Assembly (NCBI RefSeq): GCF_014191985.1
Contig: NZ_JACHXI010000004.1
Coordinates: 215,451 to 279,450 of the forward strand
Length of the DNA: 64,000 bases
Direction: 5' to 3'
DNA from: Azomonas macrocytogenes
GTDB taxonomy: Bacteria; Pseudomonadota; Gammaproteobacteria; Pseudomonadales; Pseudomonadaceae
Shown one piece after another: positions 52,701-63,941 of the stretch. The position numbers were made by a program, and so were the translations under genes. The notes under the pieces are model-generated. The model made no database searches and was not told the origin of the DNA. It worked only from the letters and a program-made list of their open reading frames with translations. Position 1 is the first letter of the stretch, and every line of letters starts with the position of its first letter.

Positions 52701-53247
52701 ATCGGCGCTGATGAAATATTCGCGTTCGATCATCATCAAGGGCGCCCGCTCGCCAGAGCGCTTGCTGGATGAAGTCACGCTGTTCTTGCATAAGGTCGAA
52801 TTGGACATGCCGCCGGAGCGGCAGAAGATGCTCAAGAGTGCGCGTAACCGGGACAAGACCTTCGAAGACCGCAAGATCCTGGTGGTCGATGACGACGTGC
52901 GTAACGTTTTCGCCCTGACCAGCGCTCTGGAACACAAGGGGGCGGTGGTAGAAATCGCCCGCAATGGCTACGAGGCCATCGAGCGGCTGCGTAGCGATCG
53001 CCAGATCGATCTGGTGCTGATGGATATCATGATGCCGGAGATGGATGGTTTCACCGCCATGCAGGAAATCCGCAAAGATCCGAGCATGGCCAGGTTGCCG
53101 ATTATCGCCGTGACGGCGAAGGCCATGAAAGACGATCAGGAGCGCTGTCTGCGGGCCGGCGCCAACGATTACCTGGCCAAGCCTATCGATCTGGACCGGC
53201 TGTTTTCCCTGATTCGTGTCTGGCTGCCGAAGGTGAAACTGTTTTGA
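49735..53247 (+). CDS. CHASE3-GAF hybrid histidine kinase with three receiver domains
   Basis: Inner-membrane hybrid kinase of 1170 residues. Domains in order: TM1 (about 20-42); CHASE3 periplasmic sensor (about 43-180, with QETGMRGFLLTGDETFLEPY); TM2 (about 182-203); GAF (about 240-385); a Glu/Gln-rich coiled coil (about 390-490, NEELQVQQEELRAANEEL); HisKA with His503 in NMSHELRTPLN; HATPase_c (GTGLGLSISREL); and receivers with phosphoacceptors Asp828, Asp950 and Asp1097. The ATG has AGGA 6 nt upstream. cheR overlaps its stop by TTGA. No Hpt domain is present. Stimulus unknown. Confidence 0.9.
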   Translation: MSDSSIDKDRKSFDRILKRNVALPLAFGFLSAAFFSAIVYYLLEVNRMVEVSVTEVVQAHDVIRLIVDQETGMRGFLLTGDETFLEPYELALPKLGKRFDELKWAVEQKPEQLRRIEWVENLHNRWSLFAQDMIERRRQNLPVVEHARDGRGKLLMDEIRNELNAFIASERQSREERTNRSTRITTILIGGFLLLSLVFSRGLVYLGRRDLYSLSTGYSRSLEQQREYARDLERRAWYRTGRSQLGEAIIGELSLPVLGQSILGFLAQYLEVAVGSLYVLEGSRLQRVAEFAYDLEQLNHNRFLDMGEGMVGQAALEQRMLRLSDLPDGYLKVSSALGNTPSRSIMVVPVLDNGMLNAVLELGFLRSLRHEDEELLNSIVSQIGSAIEAARYRQRLQKALTETQLLNEELQVQQEELRAANEELEVQSSALHESQSNLEEQQAELEQTNQYLSEQASELASQRDEIGLQNQRLQQAQLVLEQHAEALQRASRYKSEFLANMSHELRTPLNSTLILAKLLADNPQGNLSDEQIRFARSIYASGNDLLLLINDILDLAKVEAGKLDIRPETVVLSALVDGLRELFLPLAMNKSLQFTVELEPDVPDTLFVDHQRLEQIVKNLLSNALKFTESGFVTLRVYRHSADMLAFAIRDSGIGIPAEQQAMIFEAFRQADGTTNRRYGGTGLGLSISRELAQLLGSRIEMQSEPGQGSVFTLLVPLHYELSEKAQESSAMLPAPIQDQPVAPVVPAIAAPVSAPIVRARAEDALPDDREAYPFRDRCVLIIEDESQFAMILKDLAHELGYSCLIEHNADNGFEAALRYRPDAVLLDMRLPDHSGLTVLERLKGTPQTRHIPVHVVSAEDHREAALHMGAIGYALKPTSREELKAVFQRLESKLAQKVKRILLVEDDALQRESVSRLIEDVDVEITAVELGEQALERLRSTVFDCMIIDLKLPDMDGHELLERMAHETICSFPPVIVYTGRNLTRDEESALMKYSRSIIIKGARSPERLLDEVTLFLHKVELDMPPERQKMLKSARNRDKTFEDRKILVVDDDVRNVFALTSALEHKGAVVEIARNGYEAIERLRSDRQIDLVLMDIMMPEMDGFTAMQEIRKDPSMARLPIIAVTAKAMKDDQERCLRAGANDYLAKPIDLDRLFSLIRVWLPKVKLF

Positions 53248-54071
53248 GCGCATCTTCCTGGCAAGGCGTCGATATCGAAATAAAGCTGTTGGTCGAAGCT
53301 ATTTACCTGCGTTACAGCTACGATTTCCGGAACTATTCCCTCGCTTCATTGAAGCGGCGTGTGCTATTGGCGCAGCGACAATTGGAATGTGCCAGCATTT
53401 CCGAGATACAGCACCGGGTGCTCTATGATCCCGAGGTATTCATGGAGCTTTTGCAGTATCTCACCATCCCGGTCAGCGAAATGTTCCGCGACCCCGTTTA
53501 CTACCTGGCCTTGCGTGAGAAGGTCATGCCGGTGTTGCGCACTTATCCTTCCTTGAAAATATGGGTGGCCGGTTGCAGTACGGGTGAAGAGGTCTATTCA
53601 ATAGCCATCCTGCTGCACGAGGAGGGGCTGCTGGATCGTTCGATAATCTATGCGACGGATATCAATCCTCACTCCTTGAAGCAGGCTCAGCGCGGTATTT
53701 TCAGTCTGGACAATGTGCCCCAGTACACCCGTAACTACCAGCTTGCCGGCGGTCGGCAGAGCTTTGCGGATTACTACACTGCCGCCTACGAGTCAGTCAT
53801 TCTCGACAAGTCGTTGAAAGAGCGGGTGACCTTCGCCGATCACAGCCTGGCGACCGATAGTGTCTTTTCCGAAACTCATTTCATTTCCTGTCGCAATGTC
53901 CTTATCTATTTCAACAAGGATTTACAGAATCGCACCTTTGGTTTGTTCCATGAGTCGCTCTGCCACCGTGGTTTCCTGGGGTTGGGAAGCAAGGAAACTA
54001 TTGAGTTTTCTTCCTATGCTTCTTACTTCGAGTATTTCTCCAAAGAAGAGAGGGTTTTTCGCAAGCTATGA
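53244..54071 (+). CDS. CheR-type protein-glutamate methyltransferase
   Basis: Transfers methyl groups from SAM to glutamate side chains, normally of chemoreceptors. It has 275 residues from a TTG overlapping the kinase stop. An N-terminal helical CheR domain precedes the SAM-binding domain with TIPVSEMFRDP, IWVAGCSTGEEVYSIAI, YATDINPHSL and ISCRNVLIYFN. It lacks a C-terminal pentapeptide-binding extension. No methyl-accepting chemotaxis protein is encoded nearby, so the substrate may be the neighbouring kinase's coiled coil or an unlinked receptor. Confidence 0.9.
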   Translation: MSASSWQGVDIEIKLLVEAIYLRYSYDFRNYSLASLKRRVLLAQRQLECASISEIQHRVLYDPEVFMELLQYLTIPVSEMFRDPVYYLALREKVMPVLRTYPSLKIWVAGCSTGEEVYSIAILLHEEGLLDRSIIYATDINPHSLKQAQRGIFSLDNVPQYTRNYQLAGGRQSFADYYTAAYESVILDKSLKERVTFADHSLATDSVFSETHFISCRNVLIYFNKDLQNRTFGLFHESLCHRGFLGLGSKETIEFSSYASYFEYFSKEERVFRKL

Positions 54072-54670
54072 CTACTTTCTTCCCGGATCGGCCGATTCCC
54101 CAGGTGGACGCAGTGGTCATCGGTGCTTCGGCTGGAGGGCTGCAGGCATTGACGGTGCTGGTCGAAGGGTTGTCGAGCCGGTTTCGTCTACCGTTACTGG
54201 TTGTGCAGCATATTCCGCCACATGGTTCTTCCTGCCTCGTTTCCGTCTTCCAGAATAAAACGAAGCTGCGGGTGAAAGAGGTGGACGAAAAAGAATTGGT
54301 CAGCCCTGGAACACTGTATTTCGCTGCGCCGGACTACCATTTGCTGGTAGAGGAGGATTATTGCCTGTCGCTGAGCCAATGTGAGGCAGTGAATTTTTCC
54401 CGTCCCTCGATCGATGTGCTCTTCGAATCGGCGGTCGATGCCTGGGGCGAGCGGCTTGTGGGAATTCTGCTGACCGGTGCCAGCGAAGATGGTGCCGCTG
54501 GTCTTGAGAAGGTCCATTGGGCTGGCGGGTTGACCATCGTACAAGAACCAACCGAAGCGCAGGTCGCTACTATGCCGCGTGCTGCGTTGCAACGCTTCAC
54601 ACCGGATTTCATCTTGCCGCTGCGCGAGATCCATCGACTGCTCTGTGAGCTGGAGTGTCGCAATGCCTGA
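54068..54670 (+). CDS. CheB-type methylesterase lacking a receiver domain
   Basis: Removes methyl esters from glutamates. It has 200 residues, just the catalytic CheB domain: VVIGASAGGLQAL (Ser21 nucleophile), VVQHIPPHGSS (His), and LTGASEDGAAGL (Asp). The usual N-terminal receiver is absent, so activity is not switched by direct phosphorylation in cis. It overlaps cheR by ATGA. Control may come from interaction with the receiver domains of the flanking kinases, which is inference. Confidence 0.9.
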   Translation: MTTFFPDRPIPQVDAVVIGASAGGLQALTVLVEGLSSRFRLPLLVVQHIPPHGSSCLVSVFQNKTKLRVKEVDEKELVSPGTLYFAAPDYHLLVEEDYCLSLSQCEAVNFSRPSIDVLFESAVDAWGERLVGILLTGASEDGAAGLEKVHWAGGLTIVQEPTEAQVATMPRAALQRFTPDFILPLREIHRLLCELECRNA

Positions 54671-55859
54671 CCAAAACGACGAAGCCAAACTGCTTATCGT
54701 CGACGATCTGCCGGAAAACCTGCTGGCTCTCGATGCGCTGCTGCAAGGTCAGGGAATTGCCCTCTACAAAGCCGAATCGGGTGAGCAGGCACTGGAATTG
54801 CTGTTGCGTCACGAATTCGCCCTGGCCATCCTCGATGTGCAGATGCCGGGCATGAATGGCTTTCAACTGGCCGAACTCATGCGCAGTACCGAGCGCACCA
54901 AGCAGATTCCCATCGTCTTCGTCAGTGCCGCCGGGCACGAACTCAATTATGCCTTCAAGGGTTATGAAAGCGGTGCGGTGGACTTCATGCACAAGCCGCT
55001 CGATTCCCATGCCGTGCGCAGTAAGGTCAATGTATTCGTCGCGCTTTACCGCAATCGCAAGCGTATGGCCCGGCAGTTGGAAGCTCTGGAGCAGAGCCGG
55101 CGGGAGCAGGAAGTCCTGCTGGACGAATTACGCAGTACCCAGACGGAGCTGGAACAGGCAGTGCGCATGCGGGATGACTTCATGTCCATGGTTTCCCATG
55201 AATTGAAAACACCGCTGAATACGCTGATTCTCGAAGTCCAGTTGCGCAAATTGCAGTTGTCCAAACATAACTTGGCCGCCTTTAGCGAGGATCGCTTGCA
55301 GGCCATGGTGGAAAAGGACGAGCGCCAGATTCGCAGTCTGATTCGGCTGATCGACGATATGCTGGATGTTTCACGTATCCGTACCGGTAAGCTATCGATT
55401 CGACCCACTTATTTTGACTTGGCTCAGTTGGTCGGTAAGGTGGTGGAAAGCTTTTTCCAGCAGATGGCTATCAATGGTTGCGAGCTGACCTTTCAGTGTT
55501 CGGAGTCGTTGCCAGGCGTCTGGGACGAATTTCGCATCGAGCAGGTATTGGCCAATCTGTTGACCAATGCGGCGCGCTACGGCGTCGGCAAGCCGGTTGA
55601 GGTACGCGCCTACTCCGTTACGCATGGCGTATGTCTTGAGGTTCGTGATTACGGAATAGGCATCAACCCGGCTAACCTGGAACGTATCTTCCATCAGTTC
55701 GAACGTGGCGATGGCAGCGAAAACAGCGCGGGGCTGGGCTTGGGGCTGTTCATCGCGGATCAGATCGTCAAGGCGCACGGTGGGCGTATCGAAGTGCAGA
55801 GCACGGAAGGGCAGGGCGCTCGATTCTGTGTGATCCTGCCGCCTTTAGATTCGCCGTGA
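54663..55859 (+). CDS. Receiver-histidine kinase (REC-HisKA-HATPase)
   Basis: Soluble 398-residue protein. The N-terminal receiver has Asp58 in LAILDVQMPGMNG. A coiled coil (about 140-172) leads to HisKA with His179 in SMVSHELKTPLN and HATPase_c with N-box NLLTNAARYG and GLGLGLFIADQIVKAHGG. The start overlaps cheB by 8 bp. A receiver N-terminal to a kinase suggests it takes phosphate from, or is gated by, the upstream hybrid kinase. No output domain is in the cluster. Confidence 0.9.
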   Translation: MPDQNDEAKLLIVDDLPENLLALDALLQGQGIALYKAESGEQALELLLRHEFALAILDVQMPGMNGFQLAELMRSTERTKQIPIVFVSAAGHELNYAFKGYESGAVDFMHKPLDSHAVRSKVNVFVALYRNRKRMARQLEALEQSRREQEVLLDELRSTQTELEQAVRMRDDFMSMVSHELKTPLNTLILEVQLRKLQLSKHNLAAFSEDRLQAMVEKDERQIRSLIRLIDDMLDVSRIRTGKLSIRPTYFDLAQLVGKVVESFFQQMAINGCELTFQCSESLPGVWDEFRIEQVLANLLTNAARYGVGKPVEVRAYSVTHGVCLEVRDYGIGINPANLERIFHQFERGDGSENSAGLGLGLFIADQIVKAHGGRIEVQSTEGQGARFCVILPPLDSP

Positions 55860-55877
55860 TTTTCAGGGTAAGGCCGG

Positions 55878-57263
55878 TTATCCCGCAGGGGTTGCGATAG
55901 GGCTTTGTGGCTCACGTGGCCTTATCCAGCCTTGATGTTCCAGGCGCCATGCCTCCCGCCCCAGACAAAGGCCGCGCAATAGCATGAAGGCGATGAAGGT
56001 CAGCCAGAGGCCGTGGTTGCCCCATCCAGAGGTCAGCCAGCCCAGCGGTAGGGCCAGGAGCGCGGCAAGCAACATTGCATTGCGCATTTCCCGAGCTCTG
56101 GTTGCGGCGATGAATAGTCCGTCCAGCATGTAACTCCAAACGGCGATCGGCGGTAGCAGGATGAGATAAGGCAGGTAGGCTTGCGCTGCGCTGCGAACTT
56201 CCTCGATGTCGGTCTGAAACTGGATGAATCGATTGCCGCCAATCCAGAAGAACAGGGCGAAGCCAAGGCTGATTATGAATGCCCAACCGCTGCAGATGAC
56301 CAGCACGCGCTCCAGCCCGCTACGGTCACCGGCCCCGATGGCATGGCCGCTCAAGGCTTCCAGGGCGTGGGCCAGTCCGTCCAGGGCAAACGCGGTGAAC
56401 AGCAGGCCGTTGAGCAGCAGGGCATTGGCTGCCACGGTGGCATCGCCGAGCTGAGCCCCGCGCCAGGCGATCAGGAGAAACACTCCCTGCAGGAGCAGCG
56501 AACGAATCAGAATATCGCGATTGACTGCCAATAGCGGTTGCCAGGCGCGCCAGTGTCCTAGGCGAGACAACTCCAGTTGGCCCGGATAACGCGGCAGAAC
56601 CAACCAGGCCAGTCCCAAACCCAGCAAGGCGCCGGCCCACTCGGCGATTACCGAAGCGCGCGCTGCTCCTGGCGCCTCCCAATCCAGACTGAGGACAAAC
56701 CAGAGAGCAAGCATCATGTTGATGATATTAGTCGTCAGCAACATCCCCAACGGCACCCGAACATTCTGTATGCCGAGAAACCAGCCGATTAGTGCGCAAC
56801 TGGTCAAGGCGGCCGGCAAGCCGAACAAGCGTGTCTGGAAATACGTCTGGGCAAGGCTTTTCAGCTCCGGCGAAGCGCTCATCGAGTCCAGGAGCGTATT
56901 GCCGACAGGGACAGCTATTACGGCGACCAGCAGTGCCAGACCAAACCCCAGAACAAGACTTTGGAAGAGAATCCGGCGCAGCTCGTTTCCATCGCTACGT
57001 CCTGCTGCCTGGGCGGCAAAGCCGGTCGTACCCATGCGCAAGAAAACGAAAAGGCCGAGCATCACTTCATAGAACATTGCACCGACTGCCACAGCACCTA
57101 ACTGGTGAGCCTGTGGCAAATGTCCGACCACGGTGATGTCAGTCAGCGCCACCAACGGAACGGAAAGGTTGGATAGAACCATCGGTGCGGCCAGCGTCCA
57201 GGCTTTCGTATGGGTAGGCCGGTGGCTCCAGGCCTTGGTCAGCCGTGACAGGAAAGGTGTCAT
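55878..57263 (-). CDS. MATE family efflux transporter (DinF-like)
   Basis: Cation-coupled multidrug exporter, 461 residues from ATG 57263, with about twelve membrane helices. A GTG at 57278, two bases after the preceding gene's stop, is an alternative start adding five residues. Features are APMVLSNLSVPLVALTDITVVGHL at the first helix and the GRSDGNELRRILFQ loop, both typical of the DinF branch. It converges with the receiver-kinase gene with an 18-bp gap. Confidence 0.88.
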   Translation of the reverse strand: MTPFLSRLTKAWSHRPTHTKAWTLAAPMVLSNLSVPLVALTDITVVGHLPQAHQLGAVAVGAMFYEVMLGLFVFLRMGTTGFAAQAAGRSDGNELRRILFQSLVLGFGLALLVAVIAVPVGNTLLDSMSASPELKSLAQTYFQTRLFGLPAALTSCALIGWFLGIQNVRVPLGMLLTTNIINMMLALWFVLSLDWEAPGAARASVIAEWAGALLGLGLAWLVLPRYPGQLELSRLGHWRAWQPLLAVNRDILIRSLLLQGVFLLIAWRGAQLGDATVAANALLLNGLLFTAFALDGLAHALEALSGHAIGAGDRSGLERVLVICSGWAFIISLGFALFFWIGGNRFIQFQTDIEEVRSAAQAYLPYLILLPPIAVWSYMLDGLFIAATRAREMRNAMLLAALLALPLGWLTSGWGNHGLWLTFIAFMLLRGLCLGREAWRLEHQGWIRPREPQSPIATPAG

Positions 57264-57280
57264 GAAATGCAGAGGCACAC

Positions 57281-57574
57281 TCAGTAGATCAGCCAGCTTA
57301 ATAGCCAGAGTCCGAGAAACAACCAGATCAGGCCACTCACCACTGCGCGTCGGAAAAAGGCCCTGAAGGCCGTGACGATGAGTACCAGGCCAACGATCAA
57401 TCCACCAATACCGAGAACGGAACGATCTATCCCTAAGGCACTGGATAAACCTTCGAGAAAGTTATACCCGGCGATAATTATCCAGTCGAAAATTCCTTTC
57501 AATGCATCGACAACATAGCGAATGGCCGCCCCTATGGCTTCACCCAATCCTTCGAAAAACCCTTCTATTCCCAT
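57281..57574 (-). CDS. Small membrane protein, conserved hypothetical
   Basis: 97 residues, start at MGIEGFFEGLGEAIG, which has GGAG about 7 nt upstream; an in-frame ATG at 57586 is also possible. An amphipathic N-terminal helix is followed by two membrane helices (about 55-75 and 77-95: GIGGLIVGLVLIVTAF and VSGLIWLFLGLWLLSWLIY). It is directly upstream of and probably co-transcribed with the MATE gene. Function unknown. Confidence 0.7.
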   Translation of the reverse strand: MGIEGFFEGLGEAIGAAIRYVVDALKGIFDWIIIAGYNFLEGLSSALGIDRSVLGIGGLIVGLVLIVTAFRAFFRRAVVSGLIWLFLGLWLLSWLIY

Positions 57575-57736
57575 TTCCAGCTCCATTGGTTGCCGACACT
57601 GCGCATTTTGCATTCAAGGCTTGATTGCCTGGCAACGGCGAGGACCAGGCGGATGGCACAAGTGGACTCCCTCTTGCCAGGCAGCAACGGAGCCTCGAGT
57701 GCCAAAATTGACTAATCGAATCAACTAAACAGGCCA

Positions 57737-58165
57737 CTAGAATGGTTTGATTACTACCAGAATGACAATGGTCACGAGAAACAAGACTGGAATTTCGTTG
57801 AACCAGCGGAAAAATTTATGGCTATGCGTATTTCCCGCATCCGCAAAGCGTTTGAGCTGCGCTCCACACATGAAGTGATAACCTACCAGCAGCAACGCCA
57901 GGGCGAGCTTCGCATGCAGCCAGCCTCCGGTCGAAAAGAGTGCCGGGTTCATTTTAATGATTGCCATACCCAGCATCACGGTAGCAATCATCGAGGGCAT
58001 CATGATGCCTCTGTAAAGCTTGCGCTCCATGATGCAAAAGCGGTCTCTGCTGGTCTGGTCTTCACTCATGGCGTGATAGACAAACAGGCGCGGCAGATAG
58101 AACAGGCCGGCGAACCAGCAGACGACAGCGATGATGTGCAATGCTTTCAACCAGAGGTAAAGCAT
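57737..58165 (-). CDS. hemJ: Protoporphyrinogen IX oxidase HemJ
   Basis: Integral-membrane enzyme oxidising protoporphyrinogen IX to protoporphyrin IX. It has 142 residues and four membrane helices. Conserved: LKALHIIAVVCWFAGLFYLPRLFVYH (essential His) and the lysine/histidine segment GGWLHAKLALALLLVGYHF, ending RWFNEIPVLFLV. It complements hemE in the same pathway but lies far away in the window. Confidence 0.92.
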   Translation of the reverse strand: MLYLWLKALHIIAVVCWFAGLFYLPRLFVYHAMSEDQTSRDRFCIMERKLYRGIMMPSMIATVMLGMAIIKMNPALFSTGGWLHAKLALALLLVGYHFMCGAQLKRFADAGNTHSHKFFRWFNEIPVLFLVTIVILVVIKPF

Positions 58166-58303
58166 GGGGGGTTCCTTGCGGTTTCGAACGAGCCCTGCAT
58201 AGTAGTGTCGGTCAAGTAGTCAGTCACCCTGCAGATGGTTGGCTCTTGGTAAAACTGGTCTTATCATTTTCAGTTTTCAATCGTTTGTAGCAAGGGGCGC
58301 TCC

Positions 58304-59347
58304 ATGATCAAGGTCGGTATCGTAGGTGGCACGGGCTATACTGGAGTCGAGCTATTGCGTTTGCTGGCGCAGCATCCGCAGGCGGAAGTAGCTGTCATCA
58401 CGTCTCGATCGGAAAGCGGAGTCAGGCTCTGCGATATGTTTCCGAACTTGCGCGGTTACTATGATGATTTGGTGTTCAGCGTGCCCGATACAAATGTATT
58501 GGGCTCCTGCGATGTGGTTTTTTTCGCGACCCCTCATGGGGTTGCTCATTCTCTGGCCGCAGAGTTGCTGGCAAGCGGAACCCGGGTAATCGATCTATCT
58601 GCCGATTTTCGGATCAAGGATGCCCAGGAGTGGGCTAAATGGTATGGCCAACCACACGGCGCGGCCGAACTTCTGCCCGAAGCTGTTTACGGTTTGCCCG
58701 AGGTGAATCGCGAAAAGATCAAGGAAGCTCGCTTGATTGCCGTGCCTGGCTGCTACCCTACGGCCACTCAACTGGGGCTTATTCCCTTGCTCGAAAATGG
58801 TCTGGTCGATCCACTGCGCCTGATCGCCGACTGCAAATCCGGGGTCAGTGGAGCGGGACGCGGAGCCAAGGTCTCATCGTTGTTTACCGAAGCTGGGGAA
58901 AGCATGATGGCTTACTCGGTCAAGGGTCACAGGCACCTTCCGGAAATCGCTCAAGGTCTGCGCCTAGCTGCCGGTGGAGAGGTTGGTTTGACCTTCGTTC
59001 CGCATCTCACGCCCATGATCCGGGGTATTCACGCCACTCTGTATGCTTCGCTGATCGATTCCTCCATCGACCTGCAACAGCTACAGCAACTATACGAAAA
59101 CCGCTATGCTAACGAACCTTTCGTCGATGTGATGCCAGCAGGCAGCCATCCCGAAACACGCAGCGTAAGAGGCGCCAATGTTTGCCGTATGGCTATCCAT
59201 CGGCCGCAGGATGGCAATTTGATCGTAGTGCTTTCCGTGATCGATAACCTTGTCAAAGGTGCTTCAGGCCAAGCCTTGCAGAACATGAACATTCTTTTCG
59301 GTCTGGATGAGCGACTTGGCTTGGGTAATCCTGGTCTGCTGCCTTGA
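58304..59347 (+). CDS. argC: N-acetyl-gamma-glutamyl-phosphate reductase
   Basis: NADPH-dependent reduction of N-acetylglutamyl phosphate, third step of arginine synthesis. It has 347 residues. Nucleotide motif [17 protein letters not shown]; the active-site cysteine is in [13 protein letters not shown]; also HRHLPEI and [11 protein letters not shown]. Divergent from hemJ; erpA follows after 81 bp. Confidence 0.96.
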   Translation: MIKVGIVGGTGYTGVELLRLLAQHPQAEVAVITSRSESGVRLCDMFPNLRGYYDDLVFSVPDTNVLGSCDVVFFATPHGVAHSLAAELLASGTRVIDLSADFRIKDAQEWAKWYGQPHGAAELLPEAVYGLPEVNREKIKEARLIAVPGCYPTATQLGLIPLLENGLVDPLRLIADCKSGVSGAGRGAKVSSLFTEAGESMMAYSVKGHRHLPEIAQGLRLAAGGEVGLTFVPHLTPMIRGIHATLYASLIDSSIDLQQLQQLYENRYANEPFVDVMPAGSHPETRSVRGANVCRMAIHRPQDGNLIVVLSVIDNLVKGASGQALQNMNILFGLDERLGLGNPGLLP

Positions 59348-59428
59348 ATCCATCAGTACAATAGTTGCCGCGAGGCGATTTTGAATGCATGCTTCTGCCT
59401 CTGGTCGAGGTTTTGCTGGGAGAATCAA

Positions 59429-59779
59429 ATGACTGTCGAGACGTTTACGCCAACTGCCTTGCAGTTCACGCAGAATGCGGTCAACAAAGTGAAGCGTCTG
59501 GTTGACGAAGAAGGCAATCCGCAGCTCAAGTTACGAGTCTTCGTGACGGGAGGAGGGTGTTCCGGTTTCCAGTATGGATTCACCTTTGACGAAGACGTTG
59601 CCGATGACGACACGATTGTGGAGCGCAATGGAGTAAGTCTCGTTGTCGACCCGATGAGCTTCCAGTACTTGGCAGGTGCCGAGGTGGACTACCAGGAAGG
59701 TCTGGAAGGCTCTCGCTTTGTGATCAAGAACCCGAATGCCGCGACCACTTGCGGATGCGGCCAGTCCTTTTCGGTCTGA
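59429..59779 (+). CDS. erpA: Iron-sulfur cluster insertion protein ErpA
   Basis: A-type carrier delivering Fe-S clusters to apoproteins. It has 116 residues from [21 protein letters not shown] lies upstream of this ATG. The three cluster cysteines are in [11 protein letters not shown] and the C-terminal TTCGCGQSF. The argC-erpA-anmK neighbourhood is the Pseudomonas arrangement. Confidence 0.95.
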   Translation: MTVETFTPTALQFTQNAVNKVKRLVDEEGNPQLKLRVFVTGGGCSGFQYGFTFDEDVADDDTIVERNGVSLVVDPMSFQYLAGAEVDYQEGLEGSRFVIKNPNAATTCGCGQSFSV

Positions 59780-59855
59780 GCTTGTTCCTGGACATCTGTC
59801 TCTAAGAGGCGTCACACCAGTAGCCTGTATGGTTTACTGCGTATACTGGGGCTAC

Positions 59856-62373
<2,518 letters not shown>

Positions 62374-62545
62374 TTGGAGCTGGAATGGGGGATGGTGATA
62401 AATAGCTGCTTAAAATATAAGTAAAATATGGTATAGGCAACCCTGATTAATAGATCGGATTGGCCTAAGCAAGATCTTGGTCAAACTTGTTTTAAATTTT
62501 CTGTCCTGTATTTTTGAAGGCTTTATTCTTGCGAGTTTGATCTTT

Positions 62546-63760
62546 ATGAAGTCTGTAGAGGAGCAGCTGCAGCTTATCAAGCGTGGCGCCGAAGAGGTTC
62601 TGGTCGAAGCAGACTTGGTTGCCAAGCTTAAGCGTGGAAAACCTTTGCGGATAAAAGCAGGGTTTGATCCAACTGCTCCAGATCTGCATCTAGGCCATAC
62701 GGTTTTGATCAATAAGCTACGACAGTTCCAAGAGCTTGGGCATCAGGTCGTCTTTCTTATCGGTGATTTCACGGGCATGATTGGCGACCCTACCGGTAAA
62801 AGCGCTACTCGACCTTCGCTGACTCGTGACCAGGTTCTGGAAAATGCCGAAACTTACAAGTCTCAGGTATTTAAGATCCTGGATCCTGAAAAAACGGAAA
62901 TTGCCTTTAATTCATCCTGGATGAATCAGTTGAGTCCGGCTGAATTTATCCGTCTAGCTTCTCAGTATACGGTTGCTAGGATGCTCGAACGCGATGATTT
63001 CCATAAGCGCTACGCATCGGGGCACTCTATTGCAATTCATGAGTTTCTCTACCCCTTGGTTCAGGGATATGACTCGGTTGCCTTGTCTGCCGATATCGAG
63101 TTGGGAGGTACCGATCAGAAGTTCAATCTGTTGATGGGGCGTGAACTCCAGCGAGCTTATGGGCAGGAATCCCAGTGTATTATCACTATGCCTTTACTTG
63201 AGGGGTTGGATGGCGTCAAAAAAATGTCCAAGTCTTTGGGGAACTATGTGGGAATTCAGGATGCGCCTGGTGTTATGTACGGCAAGCTCGTATCGATCCC
63301 CGATACATTGATGTGGCGATACTTCGAGCTTTTGAGCTTCAGGTCCATGGCGGAGATTGAAGGTTTTCGTAGTGATGTCGAACAAGGCGCCAATCCGCGT
63401 GATATCAAGATAAAGCTGGCAGAAGAAATCGTTGCCCGTTTCCATGGGGAAGATGCTGCGCATGGCGCGCATCGTGCTGCCGGTAATAGAATGAAGGATG
63501 GTGATTTGCCAGATGATATTCCTGCGATTGAATTAATTACTGCTTCTGATATGCCTATTGCGGCGGTTTTAAACAAGGCTGGTTTGGCGAGAAATGCTGC
63601 TGCTGCACGAGATTTGCTCGAGTCTGGGCGTATTCGCGTAGATGGGGAAGTGATTGATCGGAGCTTTGTGCTCGAAATTGGCAAAACATATATATGCCAG
63701 GCGGGAAAGAAAAGCTTTGCACGTATTGGTATGGTGCGGGGGCAAGATAAAGCTGATTAG
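62546..63760 (+). CDS. tyrS: Tyrosyl-tRNA synthetase (TyrZ/TyrRS2 type)
   Basis: Charges tRNA-Tyr. It has 404 residues from [17 protein letters not shown]; the in-frame extension to 62477 is in AT-rich leader and is rejected. The HIGH-equivalent is HLGH in [10 protein letters not shown], and KMSKS is present ([12 protein letters not shown]). A C-terminal S4 domain starts near residue 335. The form lacking the longer TyrS insert, located before an rRNA operon, is the gene often called tyrZ in Pseudomonas. Confidence 0.95.
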   Translation: MKSVEEQLQLIKRGAEEVLVEADLVAKLKRGKPLRIKAGFDPTAPDLHLGHTVLINKLRQFQELGHQVVFLIGDFTGMIGDPTGKSATRPSLTRDQVLENAETYKSQVFKILDPEKTEIAFNSSWMNQLSPAEFIRLASQYTVARMLERDDFHKRYASGHSIAIHEFLYPLVQGYDSVALSADIELGGTDQKFNLLMGRELQRAYGQESQCIITMPLLEGLDGVKKMSKSLGNYVGIQDAPGVMYGKLVSIPDTLMWRYFELLSFRSMAEIEGFRSDVEQGANPRDIKIKLAEEIVARFHGEDAAHGAHRAAGNRMKDGDLPDDIPAIELITASDMPIAAVLNKAGLARNAAAARDLLESGRIRVDGEVIDRSFVLEIGKTYICQAGKKSFARIGMVRGQDKAD

Positions 63761-63907
63761 CTTTACATTGGCTGACATCGCTTTTGATTGCTCTGTAATG
63801 CTTTTTTATTACCTGGCCTTCTGATGGAAGATTCTGTTTAATCAATGGGTTATGTTGTTTTTAAGGGTGGTTTGGCGTGTCGGAAAGGTTATGGTTGTTT
63901 TAATAGC

Positions 63908-63935
63908 TTGACGGTAGTTTGAGATGCTGTATTAT
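63908..63935 (+). promoter_or_regulatory. Ribosomal RNA operon promoter
   Basis: TTGACG (63908-63913), 16-bp spacer, TATTAT (63930-63935), GC-rich discriminator GCGCCTCCCGC. An AT-rich stretch lies just upstream, as in rRNA UP elements. In Pseudomonas the 16S gene follows tyrZ. The expected start is near 63942; the leader runs to the window end. Confidence 0.8.
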
Positions 63936-63941
63936 GCGCCT

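Noticed and set aside
51919..53253. 444-codon frame opposite the receiver domains of the hybrid kinase
   Set aside because: The sense strand has three complete receiver domains; the antisense frame has no features.
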